Assembly: GCF_003205495.1 (NCBI RefSeq)
Contig: NZ_QJRX01000005.1
Coordinates: 124,001 to 188,000, forward strand
Source of the DNA: Aquipseudomonas alcaligenes
Lineage (GTDB): Bacteria; Pseudomonadota; Gammaproteobacteria; Pseudomonadales; Pseudomonadaceae
Direction: 5' to 3'
DNA: 64,000 nucleotides
Part shown: positions 13,898-23,095 of the stretch, one piece after another
Position numbering within the stretch: position 1 is the first letter of the stretch
Layout of the letters: each line of letters starts with the position of its first letter
Position numbers and translations under genes: made by a program
The notes under the pieces: generated by a model
The model's database searches: none
What the model was told of the DNA's origin: nothing
Seen by the model: only the letters and a program-made list of their open reading frames with translations

Positions 13898-15103
13898 TCA
13901 GTCGCGCGCGGGCACGGCGCGCGAAGCCCGTATTCGCGGCCGGCGCAGGCGCAGCAGCAGATGCGCGCCGATACCGAACAGCAGGCCCCAGAAGGCCGCC
14001 GACAGGCCGAGGAAACTCACCCCGGAGGCTGTCACCAGGAAGGTGAACAGCCCGGCGTCACGCTCGGCGGTCTCGTTCAGGCTGCGCGCCAGCGCCTCGC
14101 TGAACGCGCCATACAGCGCCAGCCCGGCCAGGGCGGCGATCAGCGCCGCGGGAAAGGCGGCGAACAGCGATACCAGGGTGGCGCCGCCGATGCCCAGCGC
14201 CAGGTAGGCCAGGCTGCCGACCACCGCGGCCACGTAGCGCCGCTCGGGGTCCTCGTGGGCCTCGCGGCCGGTACATAGGCTGGCGGTGACCGCCGCCAGG
14301 TTCAGGCCGTGGCAGCCGAACGGCGCCAGCAGCGCACCGCCGATGGCGCTGGCGCCGATCAGCGGGCTGGCCGGGGTGGCGTAGCCGGCATTGCGCAGCA
14401 CCGCCATGCCCGGCATGAACTGCCCGGTGAGTGCCACCAGCACCAGCGGCAGCGCCAGGTTGAGGGTGGCGGTGAGGCTGAATTCGGGGGTGATCCACTG
14501 CGGCGTGGCCAGCTGCAGTACCAGCGCCTCGCTGCGCAGCTGGCCGCCGAACAGGGTCAGCGCCGCGCCCACGAGCAAGACGCCGGCCACCGCATAGCGC
14601 GGCGCGCTTCGGCGCAGCAGCAGGTAGGTGACGAACATGCTGGCGATCAGCAGCGGCTGCTCGGGCAGCGCCTTGAACACCTCGATGCCGAAGGCGAACA
14701 GGATGCCGGCCTGCAAACCGGCGGCGATGGAGCCGGGCAGCCGGGCGATCAGCCGGTCGAAGCTGCCGCTCAGGGCGATCAGCAGCAGGATCAGGTTGGC
14801 CACCAGGTAGGCGCCGATGGCCTGGTTCAGGCCCAGCTCCGGCAAGGCGCCGACCAGCAGCGCGCTACCGGGGATCGACCAGGCGATCACCACCGGCGTG
14901 CGGTAGCGCAGGCTGAGCAAGAGGCCCAGCGCGCCACTGCCGATGGAGATGGCCCAGACCCAGGACGACAGCAGCGCCTGCGACAGGCCGGCGCTTTCCG
15001 CGGCGTGGAAAATCAGCACCAGCGGTCCGGCGTAGGAGATGGTGGTGGCGAGCAGCCCGGCCACCAGGGCCGGCAGGCTGAAATCGTTGAGCAGGGCTTT
15101 CAT
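13898..15103 (-). CDS. benE: Benzoate/H+ symporter BenE
   Basis: A 401-residue inner-membrane protein with about eleven or twelve hydrophobic segments and BenE-family features such as SIPGSALLV and [18 protein letters not shown]. It imports benzoate. The start at 15103 ([16 protein letters not shown]) gives the family length. It follows catA by 239 bp; that gap holds REP-like palindromes and a CA motif, so it may be expressed from its own signal as well as by readthrough. A second benzoate importer, BenK, is in the same block. Confidence 0.93.
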   Translation of the reverse strand: MKALLNDFSLPALVAGLLATTISYAGPLVLIFHAAESAGLSQALLSSWVWAISIGSGALGLLLSLRYRTPVVIAWSIPGSALLVGALPELGLNQAIGAYLVANLILLLIALSGSFDRLIARLPGSIAAGLQAGILFAFGIEVFKALPEQPLLIASMFVTYLLLRRSAPRYAVAGVLLVGAALTLFGGQLRSEALVLQLATPQWITPEFSLTATLNLALPLVLVALTGQFMPGMAVLRNAGYATPASPLIGASAIGGALLAPFGCHGLNLAAVTASLCTGREAHEDPERRYVAAVVGSLAYLALGIGGATLVSLFAAFPAALIAALAGLALYGAFSEALARSLNETAERDAGLFTFLVTASGVSFLGLSAAFWGLLFGIGAHLLLRLRRPRIRASRAVPARD

Positions 15104-15144
15104 GGTCCCTCGCAAGGTCAGGCTGGCACTTCTTGGGAAGCGCT

Positions 15145-15154
15145 CTTGTTGTTT
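15145..15154 (-). promoter_or_regulatory. CA-rich Crc/Hfq-like motif before benE
   Basis: The minus strand reads AAACAACAAG, matching AAnAAnAA, 42-51 nt upstream of the benE start. This is further from the start than at the other ben/cat genes. Confidence 0.4.
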
Positions 15155-15221
15155 CTGATGAGCCCCCACTCAAAGGGAGAGGTGACGGTACGGCTCATAT
15201 CAGCGCACGGGCGCTTTAGCC

Positions 15222-15324
15222 CCCTCTCCCGTTTACGGGAGAGGGCTGGGGAGAGGGTTGGGCAGGCAACTCGGTACTGCTTGTTCCCCTCTCCCCCGAC
15301 CCCTCTCCCATGAATGGGCGAGGG
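15222..15324. repeat. REP-like palindromes in the catA-benE gap
   Basis: The first is a perfect 9-bp inverted repeat, CCCTCTCCC / GGGAGAGGG (15222-15245). A second near-palindrome of the same family (CCCTCTCCCA ... TGGGCGAGGG) is at 15301-15324. The intervening bases contain further CTCTCCC direct and inverted copies. The same family recurs at 20006-20025 and 56837-56967. Confidence 0.8.
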
Positions 15325-15342
15325 GAGCAAAGCGTCTTGTGC

Positions 15343-16284
15343 TTAAGCGCCCTGCAATGCGCGCGGACGAGCGCTGCGCTGCTCGGCCTTGGGCGCCGGG
15401 GCCTTCTGCAGCTGGAAGTTGAATTCCAGGGTGGCGAAGCGGCTGCCGTCGAGACCACGGTCGCGGGCGGCGGCAGCGTCTTCGACAAACTGGATATCGC
15501 CGACCAGGCCGTCGCGGGTGGCGTAGGCAAAGTCGTCCCACAGGTACTTCTCGCCGGCCAGGTTGATCTGGGTGGTCAGGTGGCGGTAGCCCGGCGCGGA
15601 GAGGAAGAAGTGGATGTGCGCCGGACGCTGGCCGTGGCGGCCGAGCAGGTCCAGGCATTCCTGGGTCGGGCCCTGCGGGTCGCAGCCGTAGCCGCACGGC
15701 ACGATGCTGCGGGCGCGGTAGCGGCCCTCGGCGTCGGTGACGATGCGCCGGCGCAGGTTGTAGGCGCTCTGGCTCTTGTCGAAGTAGGAGTAGTTGCCCT
15801 GGGTGTTGGCATGCCACAGGTCGACCACCGCGCCAGCGACCGGCTGGCCGTCGGTGTCGCGCACCACGCCCTCGAGGAACATCACGGTGGCCTGGTCCAG
15901 CTCAGTGCCATCGTCCATCCGCGCCTCGCCTTCGCAGAGCGGCGCGCCGGCCACGTACAGCGGGCCTTCGATGGTGCGCGGGGTACCGCCGCTGAGGCCG
16001 ACCTGGGCGTCCTTGGCATCCTGCAGCAGGTCGAGGAAGTGCTCCAGGCCCAGGCCGGCCACCAGCAGGCCGGCTTCGTTACGCCCGCCCAGGCGGTTGA
16101 GGTAGTCCACCGCCTTCCAGAATTCGTCGTCGCTCACTTCCAGGTCTTCGATGATCCTGGCGATGTCGCTGATGATGCGCAGGGTGAGCTGCTTGAGGCG
16201 CGGGCTGCCCTGGTCGTTGTCGAGGCCGCTGGCCTGGCGGAACAGCTGCTGGACTTCGTCGGTGTGGGAAACTCTCACGGTCAT
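15343..16284 (-). CDS. catA: Catechol 1,2-dioxygenase
   Basis: A 313-residue intradiol dioxygenase that cleaves catechol to cis,cis-muconate using non-haem Fe(III). The four iron ligands are visible: Tyr165 (in QGNYSYF), Tyr199 (in PCGYGCD), and His223 and His225 (in PAHIHFFLSA). The helical N-terminal dimerisation domain is complete. It is third in the catBCA set and 34 bp after catC. A perfect AACAACAA motif precedes its start. Confidence 0.96.
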   Translation of the reverse strand: MTVRVSHTDEVQQLFRQASGLDNDQGSPRLKQLTLRIISDIARIIEDLEVSDDEFWKAVDYLNRLGGRNEAGLLVAGLGLEHFLDLLQDAKDAQVGLSGGTPRTIEGPLYVAGAPLCEGEARMDDGTELDQATVMFLEGVVRDTDGQPVAGAVVDLWHANTQGNYSYFDKSQSAYNLRRRIVTDAEGRYRARSIVPCGYGCDPQGPTQECLDLLGRHGQRPAHIHFFLSAPGYRHLTTQINLAGEKYLWDDFAYATRDGLVGDIQFVEDAAAARDRGLDGSRFATLEFNFQLQKAPAPKAEQRSARPRALQGA

Positions 16285-16300
16285 CTCGGTATACCTCGGC

Positions 16301-16310
16301 TTGTTGTTGT
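16301..16310 (-). promoter_or_regulatory. CA-rich Crc/Hfq-like motif before catA
   Basis: The minus strand reads ACAACAACAA, a perfect AAnAAnAA match, about 17-26 nt before the catA start codon. Hfq/Crc binding here would block translation while preferred carbon sources are present. Confidence 0.55.
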
Positions 16311-16318
16311 CGGGTGGC

Positions 16319-16609
16319 TCAGCGGTCGTCGCTATGAATCGACGAGGGGTGGCGGCACAGGCCGTCGATTTCGATATCCATGTAGGGAAACAGCGGCAGC
16401 TGCAGCAGGGTGTCGTGCAGGGCCTCGACGCTTTCCACGTCGAACACGCTGTAGTTGGCGTAGTGGCCGGCGATGCGCCACAGGTGGCGCCACTTGCCTT
16501 CGCGCATCAGGCCCTGGGCCAGTTCCTTCTCCTCGGCCTTGAGCTGCGCGGCGCGCGCCGGGTCCATGTCGGCCGGCAGGCGGACGGTCATCTTCACGTG
16601 GAACAGCAT
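16319..16609 (-). CDS. catC: Muconolactone delta-isomerase
   Basis: A 96-residue enzyme that converts muconolactone to 3-oxoadipate enol-lactone. The start MLFHVKMTVRLPADMDP and the core KWRHLWRIAGHYANYSVFDV are characteristic. A good ribosome site (GAGAGGAAAT) precedes the ATG. It lies 17 bp after catB and 34 bp before catA, giving the usual Pseudomonas catBCA order. Confidence 0.96.
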   Translation of the reverse strand: MLFHVKMTVRLPADMDPARAAQLKAEEKELAQGLMREGKWRHLWRIAGHYANYSVFDVESVEALHDTLLQLPLFPYMDIEIDGLCRHPSSIHSDDR

Positions 16610-16626
16610 GGCGATTTCCTCTCAGG

Positions 16627-17748
16627 TCACTTGCGGGCGAAGAACGCCAGGCGCTCTTCGTCCAGGGTCAGGCCCAGGCCCGGGGTACGCGGCACCTGCA
16701 GGGCGAAGTCGCGGTAGAGCGGCGGCTCGCTGACGATCTCCTCGGTCAGCAGCAGCGGGCCGAACAGCTCGGTACCCCAGGTCAGCTGGCGCAGGGTGAC
16801 GAAGGCATGGGCCGAGGCCAGGGTGCCGATGGCGCCTTCGAGCATGGTGCCGCCGTACAGGGCGATGCCGGCCGCCTCGGCGATCTGCGCGGTGCGCAGC
16901 ACGGCGCGCGGGCCGCCGTTCTTGGCGATCTTCAGGGCGAACACCGAGGCCGCGCCGTCGGCCGCCAGGCTGAAGGCGTCCTCGACGCTCTCGATGGATT
17001 CGTCGGCCATGATCGGCGCCGGGCTGCGCTGGTTCAGGCGCACCTGGCCGGCACGGTTGATCCGCGCGATGGGCTGCTCGATCAGGTCGATGCCGTTGTC
17101 GCCCAGCACCCGGCAGGCGCGGATGGCCTGGGACTCGTCCCAGCCCTGGTTGACGTCGACGCGCACGCTGGCGCAGTCGCCCAGCGCACGCTTGATCGCG
17201 ACGACGTGGTCGAGGTCGCGCTGCAGCTCGCCGGCGCCTATCTTCAGCTTGAAGATGCGGTGGCGGCGGATGGCGAGCATCTGTTGCGCCTCGTCGATAT
17301 CGCGGGCGGTGTCGCCCGAGGCCAGGGTCCAGGCCACTTCCAGGCTGTCGCGCACACGGCCGCCGAGCAGCTCGCTGACTGCCAGGCCCAGGCGCTTGCC
17401 CTGGGCGTCGAGCAGCGCGCTTTCCAGGCCGGACTTGGCGAAGGTGTTGCCCTTGGCCAGCTTGTCCAGGCGCTGCATGCAGGCATTGATGTTGGCCGCG
17501 TCCTGACCGATCAGCGCCGGCGCCAGGTGGCTGTCGATGTTCTGCTTGATGCTCTCCGGGCTCTCGTTGCCATAGGCCAGGCCACCGATGGTGGTCGACT
17601 CGCCGATGCCTTCGAGGCCGTCGCTGCAACGCACGCGAATCACCACCAGGGTCTGCTGCTGCATGGTGTGCATCGCCAGCTTGTGCGGGCGGATGGTCGG
17701 CAGATCGACGATCACCGCCGACACGCTTTCGATCAGGACGTGGCTCAT
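16627..17748 (-). CDS. catB: Muconate cycloisomerase
   Basis: A 373-residue enolase-superfamily enzyme that lactonises cis,cis-muconate to muconolactone using Mn2+. The catalytic lysine pair lies in FKLKIGAG, metal-binding acids in RVDVNQGWDE and IMADESIES, and the C-terminal GGTMLEGAIG is present. In many pseudomonads a divergent catR lies next to catB. Here the neighbour is benK, 27 bp away on the same strand, so catB is probably transcribed with the ben genes. Confidence 0.95.
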   Translation of the reverse strand: MSHVLIESVSAVIVDLPTIRPHKLAMHTMQQQTLVVIRVRCSDGLEGIGESTTIGGLAYGNESPESIKQNIDSHLAPALIGQDAANINACMQRLDKLAKGNTFAKSGLESALLDAQGKRLGLAVSELLGGRVRDSLEVAWTLASGDTARDIDEAQQMLAIRRHRIFKLKIGAGELQRDLDHVVAIKRALGDCASVRVDVNQGWDESQAIRACRVLGDNGIDLIEQPIARINRAGQVRLNQRSPAPIMADESIESVEDAFSLAADGAASVFALKIAKNGGPRAVLRTAQIAEAAGIALYGGTMLEGAIGTLASAHAFVTLRQLTWGTELFGPLLLTEEIVSEPPLYRDFALQVPRTPGLGLTLDEERLAFFARK

Positions 17749-17775
17749 TTCACTCTTCCAGGTTCAGGGTGGGGC

Positions 17776-19116
17776 TCAGGCCTTGGCCGCCGCCAGCGCC
17801 GCGGACGCCGCCTGGCGCCGCTGGCTGCTGAGGGTGAACACCGCCATGGCCAGGGCGGCGATGGCGCCCGGCACGGCGAAGGCGATGAAGTTCAGTTGCA
17901 GCGGCAGGTTGATGGCCATCAGCGCGCCCCCCAGCAGCGGGCCGACGATGGCGCCGTTGCGGCCGATGCCGGAGGCCCAGCCGAGGCCGGTGGAGCGGAT
18001 CGACAGGCCGTAGAACTGCGCGGCACCGGCATACAGCAGAATCTGCGTGCCGATGGTGGTGGCGCCGGCGATGAAGATCAGGCCGTACAGCAGCGGCGTC
18101 GGGCTGTTGAAGCCGAGCAGGCTGATCGACACGGCGGCGGCGATGAAGAAGCCGACCATCACCTTGCCTAGGTTGAAGCGGTCGCCCAGCCAGCCACCGA
18201 CGATGGCCCCGGCCATGCCGCCGAAGTTCAGCGCCAGCAGGAACGACAGGCTCGAACCCAGGCTGTAGCCGGCGCTGGCCATCAGCTTGGGCAGCCAGGA
18301 ACTCAGCGCGTAGACCATCAGCAGGCAGCAGAAGAACGCCAGCCACAGGCACAGGGTGCGCAGCGCGCGGCCGTCGCGGAACAGCTCGAACACGGCCACG
18401 CCCTGGCCCTTGCTGTCGCTCATGTGCAGCTGGTCGGCCGCATCGATCGGCAGACCGGGCTCGACCTTGGCCAGTACCGCGCGGGCCGGCTCATGACGGC
18501 CCTGGCGCACCAGGAAGCCTACCGACTCCGGCAGCTTCCACAGGATCAGCGGCAACAGCAGCAGCGGCACGGCGGCGGCGAAGAACATCGACTCCCAGCC
18601 GAAGCGCGGCAGCATGTAGATGCCCACGCCGGCGGCGAGCATGCCGCCCAGCGAATAGCCGCTGAACATCACCGCCACCAGGGTGCTGCGCAGGCGCTTG
18701 GGCGCGTATTCGTTCATCAGCGCCACCGCGTTGGGCATCAGCCCGCCGCAGCCGAGGCCCGCGATGAAGCGGAAGATGCCGAACTCGGTCGGGCTGCTGG
18801 CGAAGCCGTTGAGGATGGTGGCGCTGGAGAACAGCACGAAGCAGATGGCGATGCCCTTCTTGCGCCCGATCCGGTCGGCCAGGGTGCCGAAGCCGAGGGC
18901 GCCGAACATCATGCCGAACAGCGCGTAGCTGCCCAGGGCGCCGGCCTGCAGCGGGGTCAGGTTCCACTCCTGCATGATCGCCGGCAGCACCACGCCGAAG
19001 ATGAACAGGTCGTAGCCGTCGAAGATCAGCAGCAGCGCGCAGAGCGCCATGACCATCCAGTGAAAGCGGCTGAAGCGCGCGTTGTCGATAACCTGGTGTA
19101 CGTCTATCTGTCGCAT
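17776..19116 (-). CDS. benK: Benzoate MFS transporter BenK (AAHS family)
   Basis: A 446-residue major-facilitator protein with about twelve membrane segments. The first loop region contains FDGYDLFIFG, whose aspartates are typical of aromatic acid:H+ symporters such as BenK and PcaK. The loop 2-3 motif is GTLADRIGRKKG. It lies between benD (64 bp) and catB (27 bp) on one strand, linking the ben and cat genes into one unit. A CA-rich motif lies just upstream. Confidence 0.92.
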   Translation of the reverse strand: MRQIDVHQVIDNARFSRFHWMVMALCALLLIFDGYDLFIFGVVLPAIMQEWNLTPLQAGALGSYALFGMMFGALGFGTLADRIGRKKGIAICFVLFSSATILNGFASSPTEFGIFRFIAGLGCGGLMPNAVALMNEYAPKRLRSTLVAVMFSGYSLGGMLAAGVGIYMLPRFGWESMFFAAAVPLLLLPLILWKLPESVGFLVRQGRHEPARAVLAKVEPGLPIDAADQLHMSDSKGQGVAVFELFRDGRALRTLCLWLAFFCCLLMVYALSSWLPKLMASAGYSLGSSLSFLLALNFGGMAGAIVGGWLGDRFNLGKVMVGFFIAAAVSISLLGFNSPTPLLYGLIFIAGATTIGTQILLYAGAAQFYGLSIRSTGLGWASGIGRNGAIVGPLLGGALMAINLPLQLNFIAFAVPGAIAALAMAVFTLSSQRRQAASAALAAAKA

Positions 19117-19131
19117 GGCATCGGTTCTCTC

Positions 19132-19146
19132 TGTTGTTTTTGTTGT
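19132..19146 (-). promoter_or_regulatory. CA-rich Crc/Hfq-like motif before benK
   Basis: The minus strand reads ACAACAAAAACAACA, with overlapping AAnAAnAA matches, 16-30 nt upstream of the benK start. Confidence 0.5.
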
Positions 19147-19180
19147 GAACGACTGTTGGGCTGGAAGGCGTGACCGGGCA

Positions 19181-19951
19181 CTAGCCCAGGTCGCCGCCGC
19201 CCACCGGCAGGGTCACGCCGGTGATGTAGGAGGCTTCGTCGGAGGCCAGGAAGAGGATCGCGCCGACCTGTTCGTCGATGGTTCCGTAGCGCTTCATCAG
19301 GCTGCTCTGCACGGTCTGGTCGACGATCTGTTGGTACCAGCCCTTCTCCTCGGCGCTCGGTTCGGCGGCGTTGCGCGGGATGCGCCGCGGCGGCGCCTCG
19401 GTGCCGCCGGGGGCGGTGGCGTTGACGCGGATGCCGCGCTCGGCGGTCTCGAAGGCCAGGCAGGCGGTCAGCGCGTTGACGCCGCCCTTGGCCGCGCCGT
19501 AGGGCACGCGGTTGACCCCGCGGGTGGCGATGGAGGACACGTTGACGATGGCGCCAGCGCCCTGCTCCAGCATCTGCGGCAGCGCGGCGTGGCAGCACCA
19601 CAGGGTGGGGAACAGCGAGCGGCGCACCTCGGCCTCGATCTGTGCCGTTTCGTAGTGCTCGAAGGGCTTGGCCCAGATGGTGCCGCCGACGTTGTTGATC
19701 AGGATGTCCAGGCGGCCGAAGCGCGCCACGGCCGCCTGCATCACGCCCTGGCAGTCGCCGGCCTGCTCCAGGTCGGCGGTCAGGGTCAGCACGTTGCCGC
19801 CCAGTTGCTCGGCGAGTTCATGGACCAGCTCGGAGCGGTCCACCGCCACCAGCTGTGCGCCCTCCTCCAGCAGCCGCTCGGCGACGCGGCGGCCGATGCC
19901 CTGGGCGGCGCCGGTGACCACGGCGACCTTGTCTTGGAAACGCTTATGCAT
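19181..19951 (-). CDS. benD: 1,6-dihydroxycyclohexa-2,4-diene-1-carboxylate dehydrogenase
   Basis: A 256-residue short-chain dehydrogenase that oxidises and decarboxylates benzoate cis-diol to catechol, yielding NADH. It shows the cofactor motif TGAAQGIG, NNVGG, the catalytic serine in NVSSIATRG and the YGAAKGG motif. The gap to benC is 164 bp and is filled with two kinds of palindromic repeat, which is unusual inside an operon. Confidence 0.95.
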   Translation of the reverse strand: MHKRFQDKVAVVTGAAQGIGRRVAERLLEEGAQLVAVDRSELVHELAEQLGGNVLTLTADLEQAGDCQGVMQAAVARFGRLDILINNVGGTIWAKPFEHYETAQIEAEVRRSLFPTLWCCHAALPQMLEQGAGAIVNVSSIATRGVNRVPYGAAKGGVNALTACLAFETAERGIRVNATAPGGTEAPPRRIPRNAAEPSAEEKGWYQQIVDQTVQSSLMKRYGTIDEQVGAILFLASDEASYITGVTLPVGGGDLG

Positions 19952-20005
19952 AACCCACCTCGGTTAAGGCCCGGACAGGTTCCGGGGGTATTCGCGATCT
20001 GCCCC

Positions 20006-20098
20006 CTCTCCCGCTTGCGGGAGAGAGGTGGCTTGGCCGTAGCCCGGATGCAATCCGGGGCCGGTGCGCGGGCTTCCCCCGGATTTCATCCGGGCTAC
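20006..20098. repeat. Two REP-type palindromes between benC and benD
   Basis: At 20006-20025 there is CTCTCCCGC / GCGGGAGAG, the same family as at 15222. At 20039-20098 there is a longer inverted pair: GTAGCCCGGATGCAATCCGGG faces a copy in which ATTTCATCC replaces ATTGCATCC. The latter family recurs at 48800-48857. Both could form strong hairpins in the ben transcript. Confidence 0.85.
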
Positions 20099-20115
20099 GA
20101 ATGCCCTGCTCGCAG

Positions 20116-21126
20116 CTAGGCGCTGGCGGCGAACTTCTCGTAGTAGAAATTGGCCGGGGCGATGCCCTGCTCGCGGATGAACTGGCTGACGGCCTCGACC
20201 ATCGGCGGCGGGCCGCACAGGTAGATGTCCACTTCGCCGTCGTTGAGGTGCTTGGGTTCGATGTGCTGGGTGACGTAGCCCTTGTGCGGGTAGCTGCTTT
20301 CCGGGTTGGCCACGCAGGCGCTGTAGGTGAAGTTGGGAATGCGCGCGGCCAGGGCCTCGAGCTTGTCCATTTCCACCAGGTCGAAGTCGTTGGTCACCCC
20401 GTAGATCAGGTGCAGCGGATGCGCACTGCCCTGCTCGGCGATCTTCTCCAGCATCGCGGTGAACGGCGCCAGGCCTGTGCCGCCGGCCAGCAGCAGCAAT
20501 GGCCGCTTGATCTCGCGCAGGTAGAAGCTGCCCAGCGGGCCGGCCAGGGTCATGCTGTCGCCGGCCTTGGCCAGGCCGGTGAGGAAGCTGCTCATCAGCC
20601 CGCCCGGCACGTTGCGGATCAGGAAGCTGACTTCGCCGTCCTTGGGCAGGCTGCTGAAGGAGTAGGCGCGGGTCTGCTCGCTGCCCGGCACCTTGAGGTT
20701 GACGTACTGGCCCGGCAGGAAGGTCAGCTGGTTGAGCGCCTCGCCCTTGATCGACAGGGCGATGGTGCTGTCGGAGAGCTGGCGCACCGCGCTGATGGCC
20801 GCCTCGAAGCTGGCCTGCTGGGTCTTGCACACTTCGCTGGAAGCCGGCACGCGGATCACGCAGTCGCTCTCGGCGCGCATCTGGCAGGTCAGCACATAGC
20901 CCTGCTCGGCCTCGGCTTCGCTCAGGGCATCCTCGATGTAGTTGTCGCCAAGGTCATACTGACCGCCTTCGGCGAAGCACTTGCAGGCACCGCAGGCGCC
21001 GTCGCGGCAGTCCAGCGGGATGTTGATGCCCTGGCGGTAGGCGGCATCGGCGACGGTTTCGCCGACCTTGGCGTCGATGAAGCGGGTAACCCCATCTTCG
21101 AAATTAAGGGCGATTTTGTGGCTCAT
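20116..21126 (-). CDS. benC: Benzoate 1,2-dioxygenase electron-transfer component
   Basis: A 336-residue reductase carrying electrons from NADH through FAD and a plant-type 2Fe-2S centre to BenAB. The cluster ligands are Cys40, Cys45, Cys48 and Cys81. FAD binds at RAYSFSS and NAD at GGTGLAPF and CGPPPM. The start at 21126 (MSHKIALNFEDG) follows family comparison. It is 82 bp after benB. Confidence 0.96.
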   Translation of the reverse strand: MSHKIALNFEDGVTRFIDAKVGETVADAAYRQGINIPLDCRDGACGACKCFAEGGQYDLGDNYIEDALSEAEAEQGYVLTCQMRAESDCVIRVPASSEVCKTQQASFEAAISAVRQLSDSTIALSIKGEALNQLTFLPGQYVNLKVPGSEQTRAYSFSSLPKDGEVSFLIRNVPGGLMSSFLTGLAKAGDSMTLAGPLGSFYLREIKRPLLLLAGGTGLAPFTAMLEKIAEQGSAHPLHLIYGVTNDFDLVEMDKLEALAARIPNFTYSACVANPESSYPHKGYVTQHIEPKHLNDGEVDIYLCGPPPMVEAVSQFIREQGIAPANFYYEKFAASA

Positions 21127-21208
21127 GGCGCACCTCGCAATGCGTTTTTCGGCGTGCAGCGGCCCGAGACGGGAGCGCAGTGCTCCCGCCGGCAACGCTG
21201 CCGCGGAC

Positions 21209-21697
21209 TTAAATGTGGTAAACGTCGATGACCTGTCTGACGTAGTCGTTCTTCAGGACCACCTTCTTGGCCTTGATCAGCGGGTTCTCGCCGCGGGTAT
21301 CGAGGGTGTAGAAGCTGGTGCCATAGAAGTGGTCGACGGTCTTGTAGCGAAAACTCAGGGTGTGCCAGTTGAAGCGCACCTTGGTCAGCCCATCGCCCTG
21401 CTCGACGATCTCGATGTTGTTGATGTTGTGCGAGGTGCGGGTGTCCGGAATGGTGGCGCTGGAGCGCTCGGTACGGATGCGGAACACCCGGTCTTCCAGG
21501 CCGCTGCGGTTGCCGTACCAGATGAGCGAGATCTCGGTCTGCGGGTTTTCCACCAGCTCGTCCTTGTCATCCCAGGCCGGCATCCAGAACTCGGCGTCCT
21601 GGGCATACAGCTCCAGCCACTCGTCCCACTGTTTGTCGTCCAGGTAGCGTGCCTCGCGGTAGAGGAAATCGCGCACGGCGTCATAGGTCAGGCTCAT
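21209..21697 (-). CDS. benB: Benzoate 1,2-dioxygenase small (beta) subunit
   Basis: A 162-residue structural subunit of the Rieske oxygenase, with a family start (MSLTYDAVRDFLYREARYLD) and typical motifs DEWLELYAQDAEFWMPAW. It assembles with BenA as alpha3beta3. Its ATG directly follows the benA stop codon with no gap, indicating translational coupling. Confidence 0.96.
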   Translation of the reverse strand: MSLTYDAVRDFLYREARYLDDKQWDEWLELYAQDAEFWMPAWDDKDELVENPQTEISLIWYGNRSGLEDRVFRIRTERSSATIPDTRTSHNINNIEIVEQGDGLTKVRFNWHTLSFRYKTVDHFYGTSFYTLDTRGENPLIKAKKVVLKNDYVRQVIDVYHI

Positions 21698-23059
21698 TTA
21701 CGCGCCCTCCACGTGGATCAGTTGCTCTTGCTGCTTTTTCAGCGCGGCGATCATCTGCTGCTGCCAGTAGTGGTGCTGCAGCACGAACAGGCCTTCGTCC
21801 TCGGTGCGCACGCCACTCATCAGCGGGTGCAGGTCGATTTCCCTGGCCGACTCGTCGGCGCCGTCGACCCAGTGCTTGGCCCCGCGCGACATGTCGTTCC
21901 ACTGCATGGCGCGGCCGGCAAAGCCCTGCTGGCAGGCGCGGAACTCTTCCAGATCATCGGGGGTGGCCATGCCGGAGACGTTGAAGAAGTCTTCGTACTG
22001 GCGGATGCGCCGGGCGCGGGCCTCGGCACTCTCGCCCTTGGGCGCGATGCAGTAGATGGTCACTTCGGTCCGGTCGACCGACAGTGGGCGGGCCACGCGC
22101 AGCTGCGAGCCGAACTGGTCCATCAGGTACAGGTTGGGGTACAGGCAGAGGTTGCGCGAATGGCCGATCATCCAGTCGGCTCTAGCCTCGCCGAACTCGG
22201 CGGCGAGGCGCTCGCGGTCGGCGAACAGCGGGCGGTCCTCGGGGTTGTCCCAGCGGGTCCAGAGCAGCAGGTGGCCGTTCTCGAAGGAGTAGAAACCGCC
22301 GCCCTTCTTGCCCCAGCCGCCGGCGCTCATGGCACGGATGTCGTCGCCGGCCTCTTTGAGCTTGCGCTGCTGCTGGGTGGCCGCGTAGTTCCAGTGCACG
22401 GCGGTAACGTGGTAGCCGTCGGCGCCGTTCTCGGCCTGCAGCTTCCAGTTGCCCTCATAGACATAGGTGCTGGAACCACGCAGCACTTCCAGGCCCTCGG
22501 CGGACTGGTCGCAGACCATGTCGATGATCTTCTTCGACTCGCCGAGGAACTCTTCCAGCGGCGCCACGTCCTCGCGCAGGCTGCCGAACAGGAAGCCGCG
22601 GTAGGACTCGAAGCGGGCGACCTTCTTCAGGTCGTGGGAGCCGTCGCAGTTGAAGCTGTCCGGGTAGCCGGCGTCCTTGGGGTCCTTGACCTTGAGCAGC
22701 TTGCCGCTGTTGTTGAAGGTCCAGCCGTGGAACGGGCAGGTGTAGCTGGCCTTGTTGCCGCTCTTGAAGCGGCACAGCATGGCGCCGCGGTGGCTGCAGG
22801 CATTGATGAAGGCGTTGAGCTCACCGTCCTTGTTGCGCGCGATGAAGATCGGCTGGCGCCCCATGTAGGTGGTGTAGTAGTCGTTGACGTTGGGGATCTG
22901 GCTCTCGTGGGCCAGGTACAGCCAGTTGCCCTCGAAGATGTGCTGCATCTCCAGGTCGAACAACCGCGGGTCGGTGAACATCTCGCGCTTGCAGCGGAAA
23001 ATGCCCTTGTCCTTGTCTTCTTCAAGCAGGCTATTGAGGTAGTCGAGTCCCAGGGTCAT
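21698..23059 (-). CDS. benA: Benzoate 1,2-dioxygenase large (alpha) subunit
   Basis: A 453-residue Rieske non-haem iron oxygenase subunit that starts benzoate breakdown by cis-dihydroxylation. The Rieske ligands are Cys88/His90 (CSHRG) and Cys108/His111 (CPFHGW). The mononuclear iron is held by His217 and His222, with bridging Asp214 ([10 protein letters not shown]). It heads the ben operon. Upstream are BenR-type half-sites, a well-placed -10 box and a CA-rich translation-control motif. Confidence 0.97.
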   Translation of the reverse strand: MTLGLDYLNSLLEEDKDKGIFRCKREMFTDPRLFDLEMQHIFEGNWLYLAHESQIPNVNDYYTTYMGRQPIFIARNKDGELNAFINACSHRGAMLCRFKSGNKASYTCPFHGWTFNNSGKLLKVKDPKDAGYPDSFNCDGSHDLKKVARFESYRGFLFGSLREDVAPLEEFLGESKKIIDMVCDQSAEGLEVLRGSSTYVYEGNWKLQAENGADGYHVTAVHWNYAATQQQRKLKEAGDDIRAMSAGGWGKKGGGFYSFENGHLLLWTRWDNPEDRPLFADRERLAAEFGEARADWMIGHSRNLCLYPNLYLMDQFGSQLRVARPLSVDRTEVTIYCIAPKGESAEARARRIRQYEDFFNVSGMATPDDLEEFRACQQGFAGRAMQWNDMSRGAKHWVDGADESAREIDLHPLMSGVRTEDEGLFVLQHHYWQQQMIAALKKQQEQLIHVEGA

Positions 23060-23070
23060 GGCCGTGGCTC

Positions 23071-23084
23071 CGTTGTTATTGTTT
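23071..23084 (-). promoter_or_regulatory. CA-rich Crc/Hfq-like motif before benA
   Basis: The minus strand reads AAACAATAACAACG, containing AACAATAA, 12-25 nt before the benA ATG and overlapping its ribosome-binding region. This matches the AAnAAnAA motif for Hfq/Crc repression. Confidence 0.6.
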
Positions 23085-23095
23085 CAGCACGGTTA

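Noticed and set aside
16600..18000. A divergent catR gene beside catB
   Set aside because: The region is occupied by catC, catB and benK on the minus strand; the plus-strand frames there show no LysR helix-turn-helix.
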